Assembly: GCA_041910015.1 (NCBI GenBank)
Contig: JAYRRR010000110.1
Location: 1 to 60,138, forward strand
Direction: 5' to 3'
DNA length: 60,138 nucleotides
Source of the DNA: RPQJ01 sp041910015
GTDB lineage: Bacteria; Pseudomonadota; Gammaproteobacteria; Steroidobacterales; Steroidobacteraceae
Positions 34,673-42,576 of the stretch are shown in pieces. The position numbers were made by a program, and so were the translations under genes. The notes beneath the pieces are model-generated. The model was not told the DNA's origin, made no database searches, and saw only the letters and a program-made list of their open reading frames with translations. Each line of letters begins with the position of its first letter. The first letter of the stretch is position 1.

Positions 34673-34792
34673 CCGCCTCACGTGCCGCTTCGCTGCGCTG
34701 CTGAAGCCAGCCACCGGCTGGCACCGACGGCAGCCGGCGCGTTGACCCATCTCCACCCCTGTGCAAGGCTTGCCGCCCTCCGGAGACCGTGC

Positions 34793-35035
34793 GTGACCGA
34801 ATCCTCCCCTCCCCAACCCGACTTCGAACGTGCCCTCGCCGAGCTCGAGGCCGCCGTCGACTCGCTCGAGCATGGCGAGCTCTCGCTCGAGGAGGCGCTG
34901 AAGCGATTCGAACGGGGCGTCGGGCTGGCGCGTGAATGCCAGCGCGCCCTGCAGCAGGCCGAACAGAAGGTCGAGATCCTGCTGCAGAAGAACGCCACGG
35001 CCGAGCCCGACCCGTTCGAGCCCGACGAGGGATGA
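34793..35035 (+). CDS. xseB: Exodeoxyribonuclease VII small subunit
   Basis: Small subunit of the single-strand-specific exonuclease VII; it pairs with XseA, which is not in the window. The 80-residue product consists of two helices typical of XseB, with FERALAELEAAVDSLEHGEL, LEEALKRFERGVGL and CQRALQQAEQKVEILL. The start is a GTG at 34793 preceded by CGGAG; no in-frame ATG fits the family length. The TGA overlaps the ATG of ispA. xseB-ispA-dxs is the standard proteobacterial order. Confidence 0.94.
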   Translation: MTESSPPQPDFERALAELEAAVDSLEHGELSLEEALKRFERGVGLARECQRALQQAEQKVEILLQKNATAEPDPFEPDEG

Positions 35036-35967
35036 GCGACACGCGGGCCGCGAAATCCGCATCCGATGCAGAACGCGACGTGCTGCAGAGCGCCCTCGAC
35101 CACTGGCGCGCCCGTGTCGAGTGTGAACTCGACCGCTGGCTGCCGGCGGTCGACGTCAACCCCTCGCGCCTGCACGCGGCACAGCGCTACAGCGTGCTCG
35201 CGCCCGGCAAGCGCATCCGCCCCGCCCTCGTCTATGCCACGGCCGAAACGCTCGGCGTACCGCTCGCGCACGTCGATGCACCGGCCTGCGCCGTCGAGCT
35301 GATCCACTGCTATTCGCTGGTCCACGACGATTTGCCAGCCATGGACGATGACGACCTGCGGCGGGGCCGGCCGACGTGCCACAAGGCCTTCGACGAGGCG
35401 ACGGCGATCCTGGCGGGCGACTCGTTGCAGGTGCTGGCCTTCCAGTTGCTGGCGGTGCACCCGGGCATGCCCACCAATCCCGCGATGCGCGTCGGCATCA
35501 TCGAGTTGCTCGCAGTGGCGAGCGGTACCGCGGGCATGGCCGGCGGGCAGGCCCTGGACCTCGCCGCGGAAGGCCGCAAGCTCACGCTGTCCGAGGTCGA
35601 GCAACTGCATTCGATGAAGACCGGCGCCCTGATCCGGGCCAGCGTGCTGATGGCCGCGCGCTGCTGCCCGTCCCTGAACGCCGGCCAGCACGACGCGCTG
35701 GCCCGATTTGGCGCCGACGTGGGACTGGCCTTCCAGGTGCAGGACGACATCCTCGACGTCGAGGGCGACGTCGAGGTCATCGGCAAGGTGCCCGGCAGTG
35801 ACGAGGCGCGCGGCATGCCGACGTATCCGGCGATCGCGGGTCTCGATGCAGCACGCGCACGGGTCCACGAGCTGCACGAGCGGGCCAGCGGTCTGTTGCG
35901 CGAACACGGCTGGCATCGCGGACCCCTCGCCTCGTTGTCCGACTGGTTGCTGACGCGCAGCAACTGA
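35032..35967 (+). CDS. ispA: Farnesyl diphosphate synthase (short-chain polyprenyl synthase)
   Basis: Condenses dimethylallyl and isopentenyl diphosphates to geranyl and farnesyl diphosphate, supplying undecaprenyl and quinone side chains. The 311-residue protein has the first aspartate-rich motif DDLPAMDDDDLRRG, GKRIRP, the helix H KTGALIRAS block and the second aspartate motif FQVQDDILD. The start overlaps the xseB stop (ATGA). dxs follows after 70 bases. Confidence 0.95.
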   Translation: MSDTRAAKSASDAERDVLQSALDHWRARVECELDRWLPAVDVNPSRLHAAQRYSVLAPGKRIRPALVYATAETLGVPLAHVDAPACAVELIHCYSLVHDDLPAMDDDDLRRGRPTCHKAFDEATAILAGDSLQVLAFQLLAVHPGMPTNPAMRVGIIELLAVASGTAGMAGGQALDLAAEGRKLTLSEVEQLHSMKTGALIRASVLMAARCCPSLNAGQHDALARFGADVGLAFQVQDDILDVEGDVEVIGKVPGSDEARGMPTYPAIAGLDAARARVHELHERASGLLREHGWHRGPLASLSDWLLTRSN

Positions 35968-36024
35968 CTGATCGCGCGGCAACGCGACCTCGACGCGCGG
36001 GCGGACGGGCCGCGGGCCGGCGTG

Positions 36025-36030
36025 TAAAAT
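36025..36030 (+). promoter_or_regulatory. Putative -10 element placed for a leaderless dxs transcript
   Basis: TAAAAT lies with seven bases between its end and the dxs ATG at 36038, the same geometry as the SCO gene element at 17697. No ribosome binding site separates it from the start codon, and no convincing -35 hexamer is visible. Co-transcription from xseB-ispA is the simpler alternative. Confidence 0.3.
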
Positions 36031-36037
36031 CAGTCTG

Positions 36038-37942
36038 ATGTCGCGTCTGGACAACTACCCGCTGCTCGCGAGCCTCGAGACACCCGCGGACCTGCGCAAG
36101 CTCCCCGCCACGCGGCTCGGCCCGGTGGCCGACGAGCTGCGCGACTTCCTGATCCACACAGTCAGCCAGATGGGCGGCCACTTCGCCGCGGGTCTGGGCA
36201 CCGTCGAGCTCACGGTGGCGCTGCACTACGTCCTCGACACGCCGTACGACCGGCTGGTCTGGGACGTCGGGCATCAGGCCTATCCGCACAAGGTGCTCAC
36301 CGGCCGCCGCGACCGGCTGCAGACCATCAAGCTCAAGGGCGGCCTGGCCCCGTTCCCGAGCCGCTTCGAGAGCGAATACGACACGTTCGGCGTGGGGCAT
36401 TCCAGCACCTCGATCAGCGCCGCGATCGGCATGGCGCTCGCCGCGAAGGCCAAGGGCGAAAAACGCCGCGTCGTCGCGGTGATCGGCGACGGCGCCATCA
36501 CCGCGGGCCAGGCATTCGAGGCGCTCAACCACGCGGGTGCGCTCGACGCCAACATCCTCGTCGTGCTCAACGACAACGACATGTCGATCTCGGAGAACGT
36601 CGGCGCGCTGTCCAATTACTTCGCGCGCATCCTCTCCGGCAAGACCTACGCGGCACTGCGCGAGGGCGGCAAGAAGATCCTCCGCCGCATGCCGACGGTC
36701 TGGGAACTCGCGCGCCGCTCCGAGGAGCATTTCAAGGGCATGGTGCTGCCGGGTACGATGTTCGAGGAGATGGGGTTCAACTACTTCGGGCCCATCGACG
36801 GCCACGATCTGGACGCGCTGGTCAAGACGCTCGACAACCTGAAAGACGTCGAAGGCCCGCAGTTCCTGCACGTCGTCACGCGCAAGGGCAAAGGCTACGC
36901 GCCGGCCGAGGCCGACCCGATCAAGTGGCACGGCCCGGGTCCGTTCGATCCGCAGAGCGGCACGATCCACAAGGAGCAGGCGACCGGCCCGGCGTATTCC
37001 CAGGTGTTCGGCCAGTGGCTCTGCGATGTGACCGCGATCGACCCGCGCGTGGTGGGCATCACGCCGGCCATGCGCGAAGGCTCGGGTCTCGTCGAGTATT
37101 CCCGGCGCTTCCCGGACCGCTACTTCGACGTGGCGATCGCCGAGCAGCACGCCGTGACGCTCGCCGCCGGGTTCGCATGCGAAGGCCTGCGGCCCGTGGT
37201 CGCGATCTACTCGACCTTCCTGCAACGCGCCTACGACCAGTTGATCCATGACGTTGCCCTGCAGGAACTGCCCGTCCTGTTCGCCATCGACCGCGGCGGC
37301 CTCGTGGGCGGCGACGGCGCGACGCATCAGGGCGCGTTCGATCTCTCGTACCTGCGCTGCGTCCCGAACATGGTCGTCATGGCGCCGGCGGACGAGAACG
37401 AATGCCGGCAGATGCTCTACACGGGAATCACGCTCGACGGACCGGCCGCGGTACGCTACCCCCGCGGGCCGGGCCCCGGCGTGCCGCCCGTGCAGGAGAT
37501 GAGCGCATTGCCGGTCGGCTGCGCCGAAGTCCGCCGCGAGGGCCGGTCGGGCCTGCTGCTGCTCGCGTTCGGCACGATGGTCGCGCCCTGCCTGGCGCTG
37601 GCCGACCGGTTCGACGCCACGCTCGTGAACATGCGCTTCGTCAAGCCGCTCGACGAGGGCACGGTGTGCCGGCTCGCCGCCACGCACTCGTGCATCGTCA
37701 CACTCGAGGAAAACGTCGTGGCCGGCGGCGCGGGCAGCGCGGTCGCCGAGTGCCTCGCGGCGCATGGCATCGAGGCCACCGTCCACCATATCGGCATCCC
37801 CGACCGATTTATCGAGCATGGGTCGCGCGAGGACTGCCTGGGCCTGGCGGGCATCGACGCCGCCGGCGTCGAACGACAGGTCACGCGCCTCTGGGCGGCC
37901 CGCCAGCCCGCCCGGCCGGCGGTCGCCGGGCGCCATTCCTGA
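36038..37942 (+). CDS. dxs: 1-deoxy-D-xylulose-5-phosphate synthase
   Basis: TPP-dependent enzyme that condenses pyruvate and glyceraldehyde-3-phosphate, the entry step of the MEP isoprenoid pathway. The 634-residue product has the normal length. Visible blocks are VWDVGHQAYPHKVLTGR, FGVGHSSTSIS, the TPP motif GDGAITAGQAFEALN...NDNDMSI, DVAIAEQHAVTLAAG and the C-terminal transketolase domain with LEENVVAGGAGSAV. It follows ispA in the same direction. A GC-rich hairpin lies downstream at 38019-38039. Confidence 0.97.
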   Translation: MSRLDNYPLLASLETPADLRKLPATRLGPVADELRDFLIHTVSQMGGHFAAGLGTVELTVALHYVLDTPYDRLVWDVGHQAYPHKVLTGRRDRLQTIKLKGGLAPFPSRFESEYDTFGVGHSSTSISAAIGMALAAKAKGEKRRVVAVIGDGAITAGQAFEALNHAGALDANILVVLNDNDMSISENVGALSNYFARILSGKTYAALREGGKKILRRMPTVWELARRSEEHFKGMVLPGTMFEEMGFNYFGPIDGHDLDALVKTLDNLKDVEGPQFLHVVTRKGKGYAPAEADPIKWHGPGPFDPQSGTIHKEQATGPAYSQVFGQWLCDVTAIDPRVVGITPAMREGSGLVEYSRRFPDRYFDVAIAEQHAVTLAAGFACEGLRPVVAIYSTFLQRAYDQLIHDVALQELPVLFAIDRGGLVGGDGATHQGAFDLSYLRCVPNMVVMAPADENECRQMLYTGITLDGPAAVRYPRGPGPGVPPVQEMSALPVGCAEVRREGRSGLLLLAFGTMVAPCLALADRFDATLVNMRFVKPLDEGTVCRLAATHSCIVTLEENVVAGGAGSAVAECLAAHGIEATVHHIGIPDRFIEHGSREDCLGLAGIDAAGVERQVTRLWAARQPARPAVAGRHS

Positions 37943-37999
37943 CCGTTCAGGCCCGTTCGGGCTCGTTGGGCCCGGCCATCCGGGGTGAGCCAAGTCCCG

Positions 38000-38005
38000 T
38001 ATACT
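38000..38005 (+). promoter_or_regulatory. Putative -10 element upstream of folE2
   Basis: TATACT (five of six matches) lies 49 bases before the folE2 ATG in the dxs-folE2 gap. I see no good -35 hexamer at 16-18 bases and no recognisable zinc-repressor (Zur) palindrome, although folE2 is Zur-controlled in several bacteria. Confidence 0.3.
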
Positions 38006-38018
38006 TGACAATCTGCCG

Positions 38019-38039
38019 CCCCGATCCTCGGGACCGGGG
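38019..38039 (+). terminator. GC-rich hairpin between dxs and folE2
   Basis: CCCCG (38019-38023) pairs with CGGGG (38035-38039), and TCC pairs with GGA inside. This gives an eight-pair stem with one A-C mismatch and a three-base loop, followed by TTT. It could terminate dxs transcripts, or act in the folE2 leader if transcription starts near 38012. Confidence 0.35.
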
Positions 38040-38054
38040 TTTCCGCGCAAGCGA

Positions 38055-38927
38055 ATGGACGACCAGACCCGACCCGACCGCCACGACATGAGCCGCAACG
38101 CCCAGACCAGCCCCGTCGGCACCGCCCGCGTCACGCCGATCGAGGACGTGCAGGGGCGGGCCGACTCGCGCCGGATTCCGATCAACAAGGTCGGCATCAA
38201 GGACGTGTATCACCCGGTGCGGGTGCGCGACCGCTCGGGCGGCGACCAGCACACGGTCGCGAACTTCAACATGTACGTTGCCCTGCCCCACAACTTCAAG
38301 GGCACGCACATGTCGCGCTTCGTCGAGATCCTGCACCTGCACGAGCGCGAGATCTCGGTCGAGTCATTCCGCCAGATGCTCGGCGAGATGACGCAACGGC
38401 TCGACGCGACGTCGGGTCACATCGAGATGACGTTCCCCTACTTCGTGATGAAGCGGGCCCCGGTCACCGGGGTCGAGAGCGTCGTCAAGTACGACGCGAG
38501 CCTGATCGGCGAAGTCCACGACGGCGTGGAGGAAATGTGGATCCGCGTCGTCGTGGCCGCGACGAGCCTGTGCCCGTGCTCGAAGAAGATCTCCGACTAC
38601 GGGGCCCACAACCAGCGCTCGCACATCACCATCCGCGCGCGCGTGCGCGAGCACGTCTGGATCGAGGAACTGATCGACATTGCCGAGCAGGAGGCGTCCT
38701 GCGAGGTGTTCGGGATCCTCAAGCGCCCCGACGAGAAGTACGTGACCGAGCGTGCCTACGACAACCCGAAGTTCGTCGAGGACATCGTGCGCGACGTCGC
38801 GGTCCGCCTCAACGCCGAGGACCGTGTGCTCGCCTACATCGTGGAGGCCGAGAACTTCGAGTCCATCCACAACCACAGCGCGTACGCGCAGATCGAGAAG
38901 GACAAGGAAAGGACCGCCAACCCGTGA
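38055..38927 (+). CDS. folE2: GTP cyclohydrolase FolE2 (type IB)
   Basis: Converts GTP to dihydroneopterin triphosphate, the first step of folate and queuosine precursor synthesis. Unlike the zinc-only FolE it can use other metals. The 290-residue protein has the family's SLCPCSKKIS (C173, C175), FPYFVMKRAPVTG, AHNQRSH and the C-terminal ENFESIHNHSAYA block. The ATG at 38055 is used; an ATG at codon 12 is an alternative. No canonical folE is in the window. Confidence 0.95.
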   Translation: MDDQTRPDRHDMSRNAQTSPVGTARVTPIEDVQGRADSRRIPINKVGIKDVYHPVRVRDRSGGDQHTVANFNMYVALPHNFKGTHMSRFVEILHLHEREISVESFRQMLGEMTQRLDATSGHIEMTFPYFVMKRAPVTGVESVVKYDASLIGEVHDGVEEMWIRVVVAATSLCPCSKKISDYGAHNQRSHITIRARVREHVWIEELIDIAEQEASCEVFGILKRPDEKYVTERAYDNPKFVEDIVRDVAVRLNAEDRVLAYIVEAENFESIHNHSAYAQIEKDKERTANP

Positions 38928-39033
38928 CCGGCGCGGCGGGACGCCTCGTCCGCCCCGCGCTTTCGGGCCTCGCCAAGGCGTCGATCTGGCGCCACGCCTC
39001 CTGACGCGACTGATTCGCCATCGCCCGTGCGTC

Positions 39034-39049
39034 CAACCCCGAGGGGTTG
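39034..39049. repeat. 16-bp perfect dyad upstream of the PPOX gene
   Basis: CAACCCC-GA-GGGGTTG is a perfect inverted repeat with a two-base centre, 55 bases before the ATG at 39104. No T run follows, so it is more like a protein-binding dyad than a terminator of folE2. Confidence 0.4.
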
Positions 39050-39103
39050 CCGACGCGACGCGCCGTCCCTGGCGGGCAGCGTGGTGTCGCGAAAGGAGCG
39101 GCG

Positions 39104-39640
39104 ATGGCAGAGAATCACCAGGACGTCTTCAGCGCTGGCGAGCGGATCGCGCAGCGGCGGTGGGGCGACCCATCGCTGTGGACCGGGACCCGCGTGGGCC
39201 AGCTCATCTGGGAGCATATTCCGGGCCGGCTTCACGCGAGGGTTGAGGCCGCGCCGTTCTTCTTCCTGGCGACGAGCGACCGCGAGGGCCGCTGCGACTG
39301 CGCCTTCAAGGGCGGCGGGCCGGGGCTCGTGCGCGTGCTGGGGCCCTGCCGGCTGGCGTTTCCCCACTTCCCGGCGCGCGTGCCCGGCAACGGCGCCTAC
39401 TCGAGCCTGGGCAACATCCTCGTCAACGATCAGGTGAGCCTGCTGTTCGTCGACTTCGCCGACGGCGGCCGGCTGCGCGTGAACGGACGCGCGACGCTGC
39501 ACGACGACGCCGAACGGCTCGCGGCGTTCCCTGGTTCGGAATGCGTCGTCGACGTGCAGGTCGATCGCGTGATGCCGAGCTGTTCTGCCAACGTTCCGCG
39601 CCTCGTCCCCGAGCACGCCGCCGGAGGTGCGGGGCCGTGA
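39104..39640 (+). CDS. PPOX-class (pyridoxamine-5'-phosphate-oxidase-like) FMN-binding protein
   Basis: A 178-residue split-barrel flavoprotein of the broad PNPOX-like superfamily, substrate unknown. Features seen are FFFLATSDREGRCDCAFKGGGPG (flavin-binding strand region), a Gly-rich LGNILVNDQVSLLFVDF block and RLRVNGRATL. The ATG at 39104 is chosen because AAAGGAG lies five bases before it; an upstream start near 39047 lacks a binding site. Its TGA overlaps the GTG of the radical SAM gene, so the two proteins are probably made together. Confidence 0.85.
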   Translation: MAENHQDVFSAGERIAQRRWGDPSLWTGTRVGQLIWEHIPGRLHARVEAAPFFFLATSDREGRCDCAFKGGGPGLVRVLGPCRLAFPHFPARVPGNGAYSSLGNILVNDQVSLLFVDFADGGRLRVNGRATLHDDAERLAAFPGSECVVDVQVDRVMPSCSANVPRLVPEHAAGGAGP

Positions 39641-40674
39641 GCAGCTACCGCATCGCGGTCAATGTCGAATGGACCAGCCACTGCAACGCGCTGTGCGCGA
39701 TGTGCCCGCGCGAGCGGGTTCCGCACCCACGGCGCATGACCGCGGACACCTGGGCGCGCATCCTCGAACGCATGTCGCCACAGGACGTGTTCCGCGCCGT
39801 GATCGCCGGCTACGGCGAGCCAACGACGCACAACCGGTTCTTCGAGTTCGTGGACCGGCTGCGCTTCCATCCCGTGCCGTTCGACATGGTCACCAACGGC
39901 CAGCAACTCGACGAGCCACGCATCCGCCACCTCGATGGCGCCATCGGCACGCTGCTCGTGTCGTTCTCGAGCATCGACCCGCTCGTCTATGGACGCGTGC
40001 ACGTCAATCTCGACCAGAAGCGCGTCAAGGAGAATCTCCGCCTGGCGCAGCGGCTATTCCGCAGCACACGCCTCGCCGTCAGCCTCACGCCCATGCCGGA
40101 ATGCCTGCCGTCCCTGCCCGACACCATCGCATGGCTGCGGGCGCAGGGCATCGACCGCCTGACGATGTCGCCGACGTTGTACAACCGTGGCGGCAGCCTG
40201 CAGGGACACGAACTCGCGAGTGCGCGGCTGCGCGAGGCGATCCGTCGCCACGGCCTGCGCTCGCAGGAGGTCGACTTCATCGCGGGGCTGCGCGACACGC
40301 TCGGCCAGGTTCGCAGCAATCGCTTCCGGTGCCTGCCACGGAACGTCGACCTGCTGATCTCCGCGGAGGGCAACTACCTCTATTGCTACAACGACGTCGG
40401 CCATGAGCATGCGATCGGGCACGTGTCCGGGATGGACATCCGCACGGCGCTGGCCCGCCGCGAAGGCATGCCAGCGGTCCCGTCGCTCTGCGACGACTGC
40501 AACGTGCGCCGCCGATACGGAGCACGGGAGCTGGCCAGGGCGGGCGCCGCCTATCTGTGCGCCAGGCTCGCGCAGGGAGTGCGGGCCGGTCGGATGCGAC
40601 GAACGCGGGAAGTCGAAATGCCGGGGTCGGTCGCCCACGGACCGCCGGATTGGCGACGAGCCCGGCCGCGCTAG
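39637..40674 (+). CDS. Radical SAM protein with a SPASM-like C-terminal cysteine set
   Basis: A 345-residue enzyme that uses SAM and a 4Fe-4S cluster. The cluster motif is C16-x3-C20-x2-C23 (CNALCAMC), followed by IAGYGEPTTH, the usual Gly-rich SAM contact. Four C-terminal cysteines (C232, C250, C285, C288; CDDC at the end) suggest a SPASM- or Twitch-type auxiliary cluster. The reaction is unknown. It starts with GTG, with GGAGG ten bases upstream, and overlaps the PPOX gene. Its TAG stop shares CTAG with the stop of the convergent kinase gene. Confidence 0.85.
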   Translation: MSSYRIAVNVEWTSHCNALCAMCPRERVPHPRRMTADTWARILERMSPQDVFRAVIAGYGEPTTHNRFFEFVDRLRFHPVPFDMVTNGQQLDEPRIRHLDGAIGTLLVSFSSIDPLVYGRVHVNLDQKRVKENLRLAQRLFRSTRLAVSLTPMPECLPSLPDTIAWLRAQGIDRLTMSPTLYNRGGSLQGHELASARLREAIRRHGLRSQEVDFIAGLRDTLGQVRSNRFRCLPRNVDLLISAEGNYLYCYNDVGHEHAIGHVSGMDIRTALARREGMPAVPSLCDDCNVRRRYGARELARAGAAYLCARLAQGVRAGRMRRTREVEMPGSVAHGPPDWRRARPR

Positions 40675-42005
40675 CTGCTCTTCCTGTGCCCCCGCTGCAG
40701 CCGGTTGATCAGCTCGCGCAGGAACACCTTGTTGAAGCGGAGCTGGCACGAAATCGAGGTCTGCTCGAGCAGCGTCGCCGTCACCTTGAGCAGCGTGACG
40801 GGCTCCTGCGCCTCGGCGACCGTGTCGCGTCGCGATCCTTCCGAAAAGCTCGCCTCGCCGAAGCAGCCGCCCGCGAGAATGACGCCCACGGCGTCGCCAC
40901 CGCGGCTGATCCGCACGCTGCCCGTCACGACCACGTAGAAGCGGTCGTCGATCTCGCCGGGGCGCAGCAGGGCCTCGCCGGCCGGATGCTCGCACCAGAC
41001 GCCGGCCCGCATCACCTCGCGGATCTCCGCGTGCGAGAAGTCGTGGAAAAAGCGCAGCCGGCGCAGCACGGCGAAGCGCTCCTCGTCGTCGATCTGCGGC
41101 TGCGTCGCGCGCAGCTTCTGGTAGAGGCGGGTCAGCTCCGCCGCGAACTCGCTGCCGCTGCGGTAGCGGTCGTTCGGGTCCTTCTCGAGCGCGCGGTTGA
41201 CGACCTGCTCGAGTTCCTCGGGGATCTCCGGTCGCAGGCCGCGCAGCGGCTCGGGTGTCTGCTGCACGACCTGGCGCAGGAGCTTGCCGAGCGCGCCGGC
41301 GCGGAACGGGCGCTGCCCGCAGAGCATCTCGTACATGACGGCGCCGAGCGAATAGAGGTCGGAGCGTGCGTCGAGTTCCTGGCCCTGCACCTGTTCCGGC
41401 GACATGTAGGCCGGGCTGCCCGCCACGCCTTCGAGCCGTGACACGTCCGAGTCGGCGACGAGGGCGATGCCGAAGTCGACGATGCGGACGTCGCCGTCCT
41501 GCGTCAGCAGGATGTTCGACGGCTTGATGTCGCGATGGACGACGCCGCGCGAATGCGCATAGTGCAGCGCCTTTGCGCACTTGTAGACGATCGAGACGAC
41601 CTGCTCGACGGGCAGCAGGCTGCCGGTACGGCAGTACTGGCCGAGCGTGCGCGCGCCGTGGATGTGCTCGGTGACGACGTAGCGACGGCCTTCTTCCTCG
41701 CCGGCGTCGAAGATCGGCACGATGTTCGGGTGCTGCAGCTTGCCGACCATCTTCGCCTCGCCGAGGAACATGCGGCGGGCGTTGCGGCCTTCGGCGTCGT
41801 CGTTGGTCGTCGCGTGGTACAGCTTGATCGCAACGTCGCGGCCGTAGAACGGATCGTGTGACAGGTACACCGTGCCGGTGCTGCCGCGCCCGACCTCGTG
41901 CACGACGTAATACTTGCCGATGCGGTCCGGTGCGAGCGGCGGCGCCTCGACGAGGATCGTCTGGGTCTGCACCACGTGCGGTTCGATCTTTCTTGCGTGG
42001 CTCAC
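40671..42005 (-). CDS. Eukaryotic-type Ser/Thr protein kinase fused to a cyclic-nucleotide-binding domain
   Basis: A 444-residue soluble kinase. The kinase domain (about 32-295) has the glycine loop GRGSTGTV (39-46), K61, E83, HRD (157-159), N164, DFG (177-179) and SPEQ; all catalytic residues are intact. A C-terminal cNMP-binding domain (about 310-430) shows FYVVVTGSVRISRGGD, GGCFGEASFSEGSRRDTVAEA, with Gly, Glu and Arg where cyclic nucleotide phosphate is bound. It is probably controlled by cAMP or cGMP in cis (inference). The start is a GTG overlapping the pgpA stop, at the end of the glyA-pgpA operon. Confidence 0.88.
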   Translation of the reverse strand: MSHARKIEPHVVQTQTILVEAPPLAPDRIGKYYVVHEVGRGSTGTVYLSHDPFYGRDVAIKLYHATTNDDAEGRNARRMFLGEAKMVGKLQHPNIVPIFDAGEEEGRRYVVTEHIHGARTLGQYCRTGSLLPVEQVVSIVYKCAKALHYAHSRGVVHRDIKPSNILLTQDGDVRIVDFGIALVADSDVSRLEGVAGSPAYMSPEQVQGQELDARSDLYSLGAVMYEMLCGQRPFRAGALGKLLRQVVQQTPEPLRGLRPEIPEELEQVVNRALEKDPNDRYRSGSEFAAELTRLYQKLRATQPQIDDEERFAVLRRLRFFHDFSHAEIREVMRAGVWCEHPAGEALLRPGEIDDRFYVVVTGSVRISRGGDAVGVILAGGCFGEASFSEGSRRDTVAEAQEPVTLLKVTATLLEQTSISCQLRFNKVFLRELINRLQRGHRKSS

Positions 42006-42511
42006 GTGTAGCGTCGTATCAGCAGCAGGGTCGCGGCCGCAAACGACGCAGCCAGGATGTCATCGAGCATAATGCCCACCCCACCCCGCAATCCGTGATC
42101 GACCTCGCGGATCGGCCAGGGTTTCCAGACGTCGAACAGCCGGAACAGTCCGAACGCCAGCAGCGCGCCCCACCCGGTCCGCGGCGCCGCCAGCATCACG
42201 ATCATCATCCCCGCGATCTCGTCCCAGACGATGGCCGGGTGGTCGTGGACGCCGAGCCGGCGTGCGCTTTCACCGCAGATCCAGACGCCCGCGAGCGAGG
42301 CGATCGCGGCGATGGCCGCGGCGATCCCCAGCCCGAGCGGCGCCGTCAGCCACCCGAACGCGAGCCCGACGATGGAGCCGAAGGTACCCGGAGCGACCGG
42401 CGCGAGTCCGGAACCGAATCCCAGTGCGAGCAGGTGCACCGGCTGCCGGAGCACCGCCGGCGGAATGCGGGTGGCGGCGCGCACGGCGCGGCCGGGATGC
42501 GGCCCCGTCAT
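42002..42511 (-). CDS. pgpA: Phosphatidylglycerophosphatase A
   Basis: Membrane phosphatase that converts phosphatidylglycerophosphate to phosphatidylglycerol. The 169-residue protein has LLALGFGSGLAPVAPGTFGS, then VWDEIAGMMI and FRLFDVWKPWPI(R)...GIMLDD, the conserved Asp/Glu-rich loops of PgpA, with about four hydrophobic segments. The ATG at 42511 gives the same N-terminal length as the E. coli protein. A GTG at 42577 touching the thiL stop (TAGTG) would add 22 residues and is possible. thiL-pgpA is a conserved pair. Confidence 0.92.
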   Translation of the reverse strand: MTGPHPGRAVRAATRIPPAVLRQPVHLLALGFGSGLAPVAPGTFGSIVGLAFGWLTAPLGLGIAAAIAAIASLAGVWICGESARRLGVHDHPAIVWDEIAGMMIVMLAAPRTGWGALLAFGLFRLFDVWKPWPIREVDHGLRGGVGIMLDDILAASFAAATLLLIRRYT

Positions 42512-42576
42512 CGCGCGTGTCCGCGTCTCACGACGCACCCCCGGGCGCACCGGCGCGTACCACGCGGGCCTGCCCA

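Noticed and set aside
37943..38054. Zur-type operator before folE2
   Set aside because: No palindrome resembling a Zur box was found, although folE2 is zinc-regulated in other bacteria.
35777..38200. 807-codon minus-strand open frame
   Set aside because: Antisense to ispA-dxs, both clearly coding; no conserved motif.
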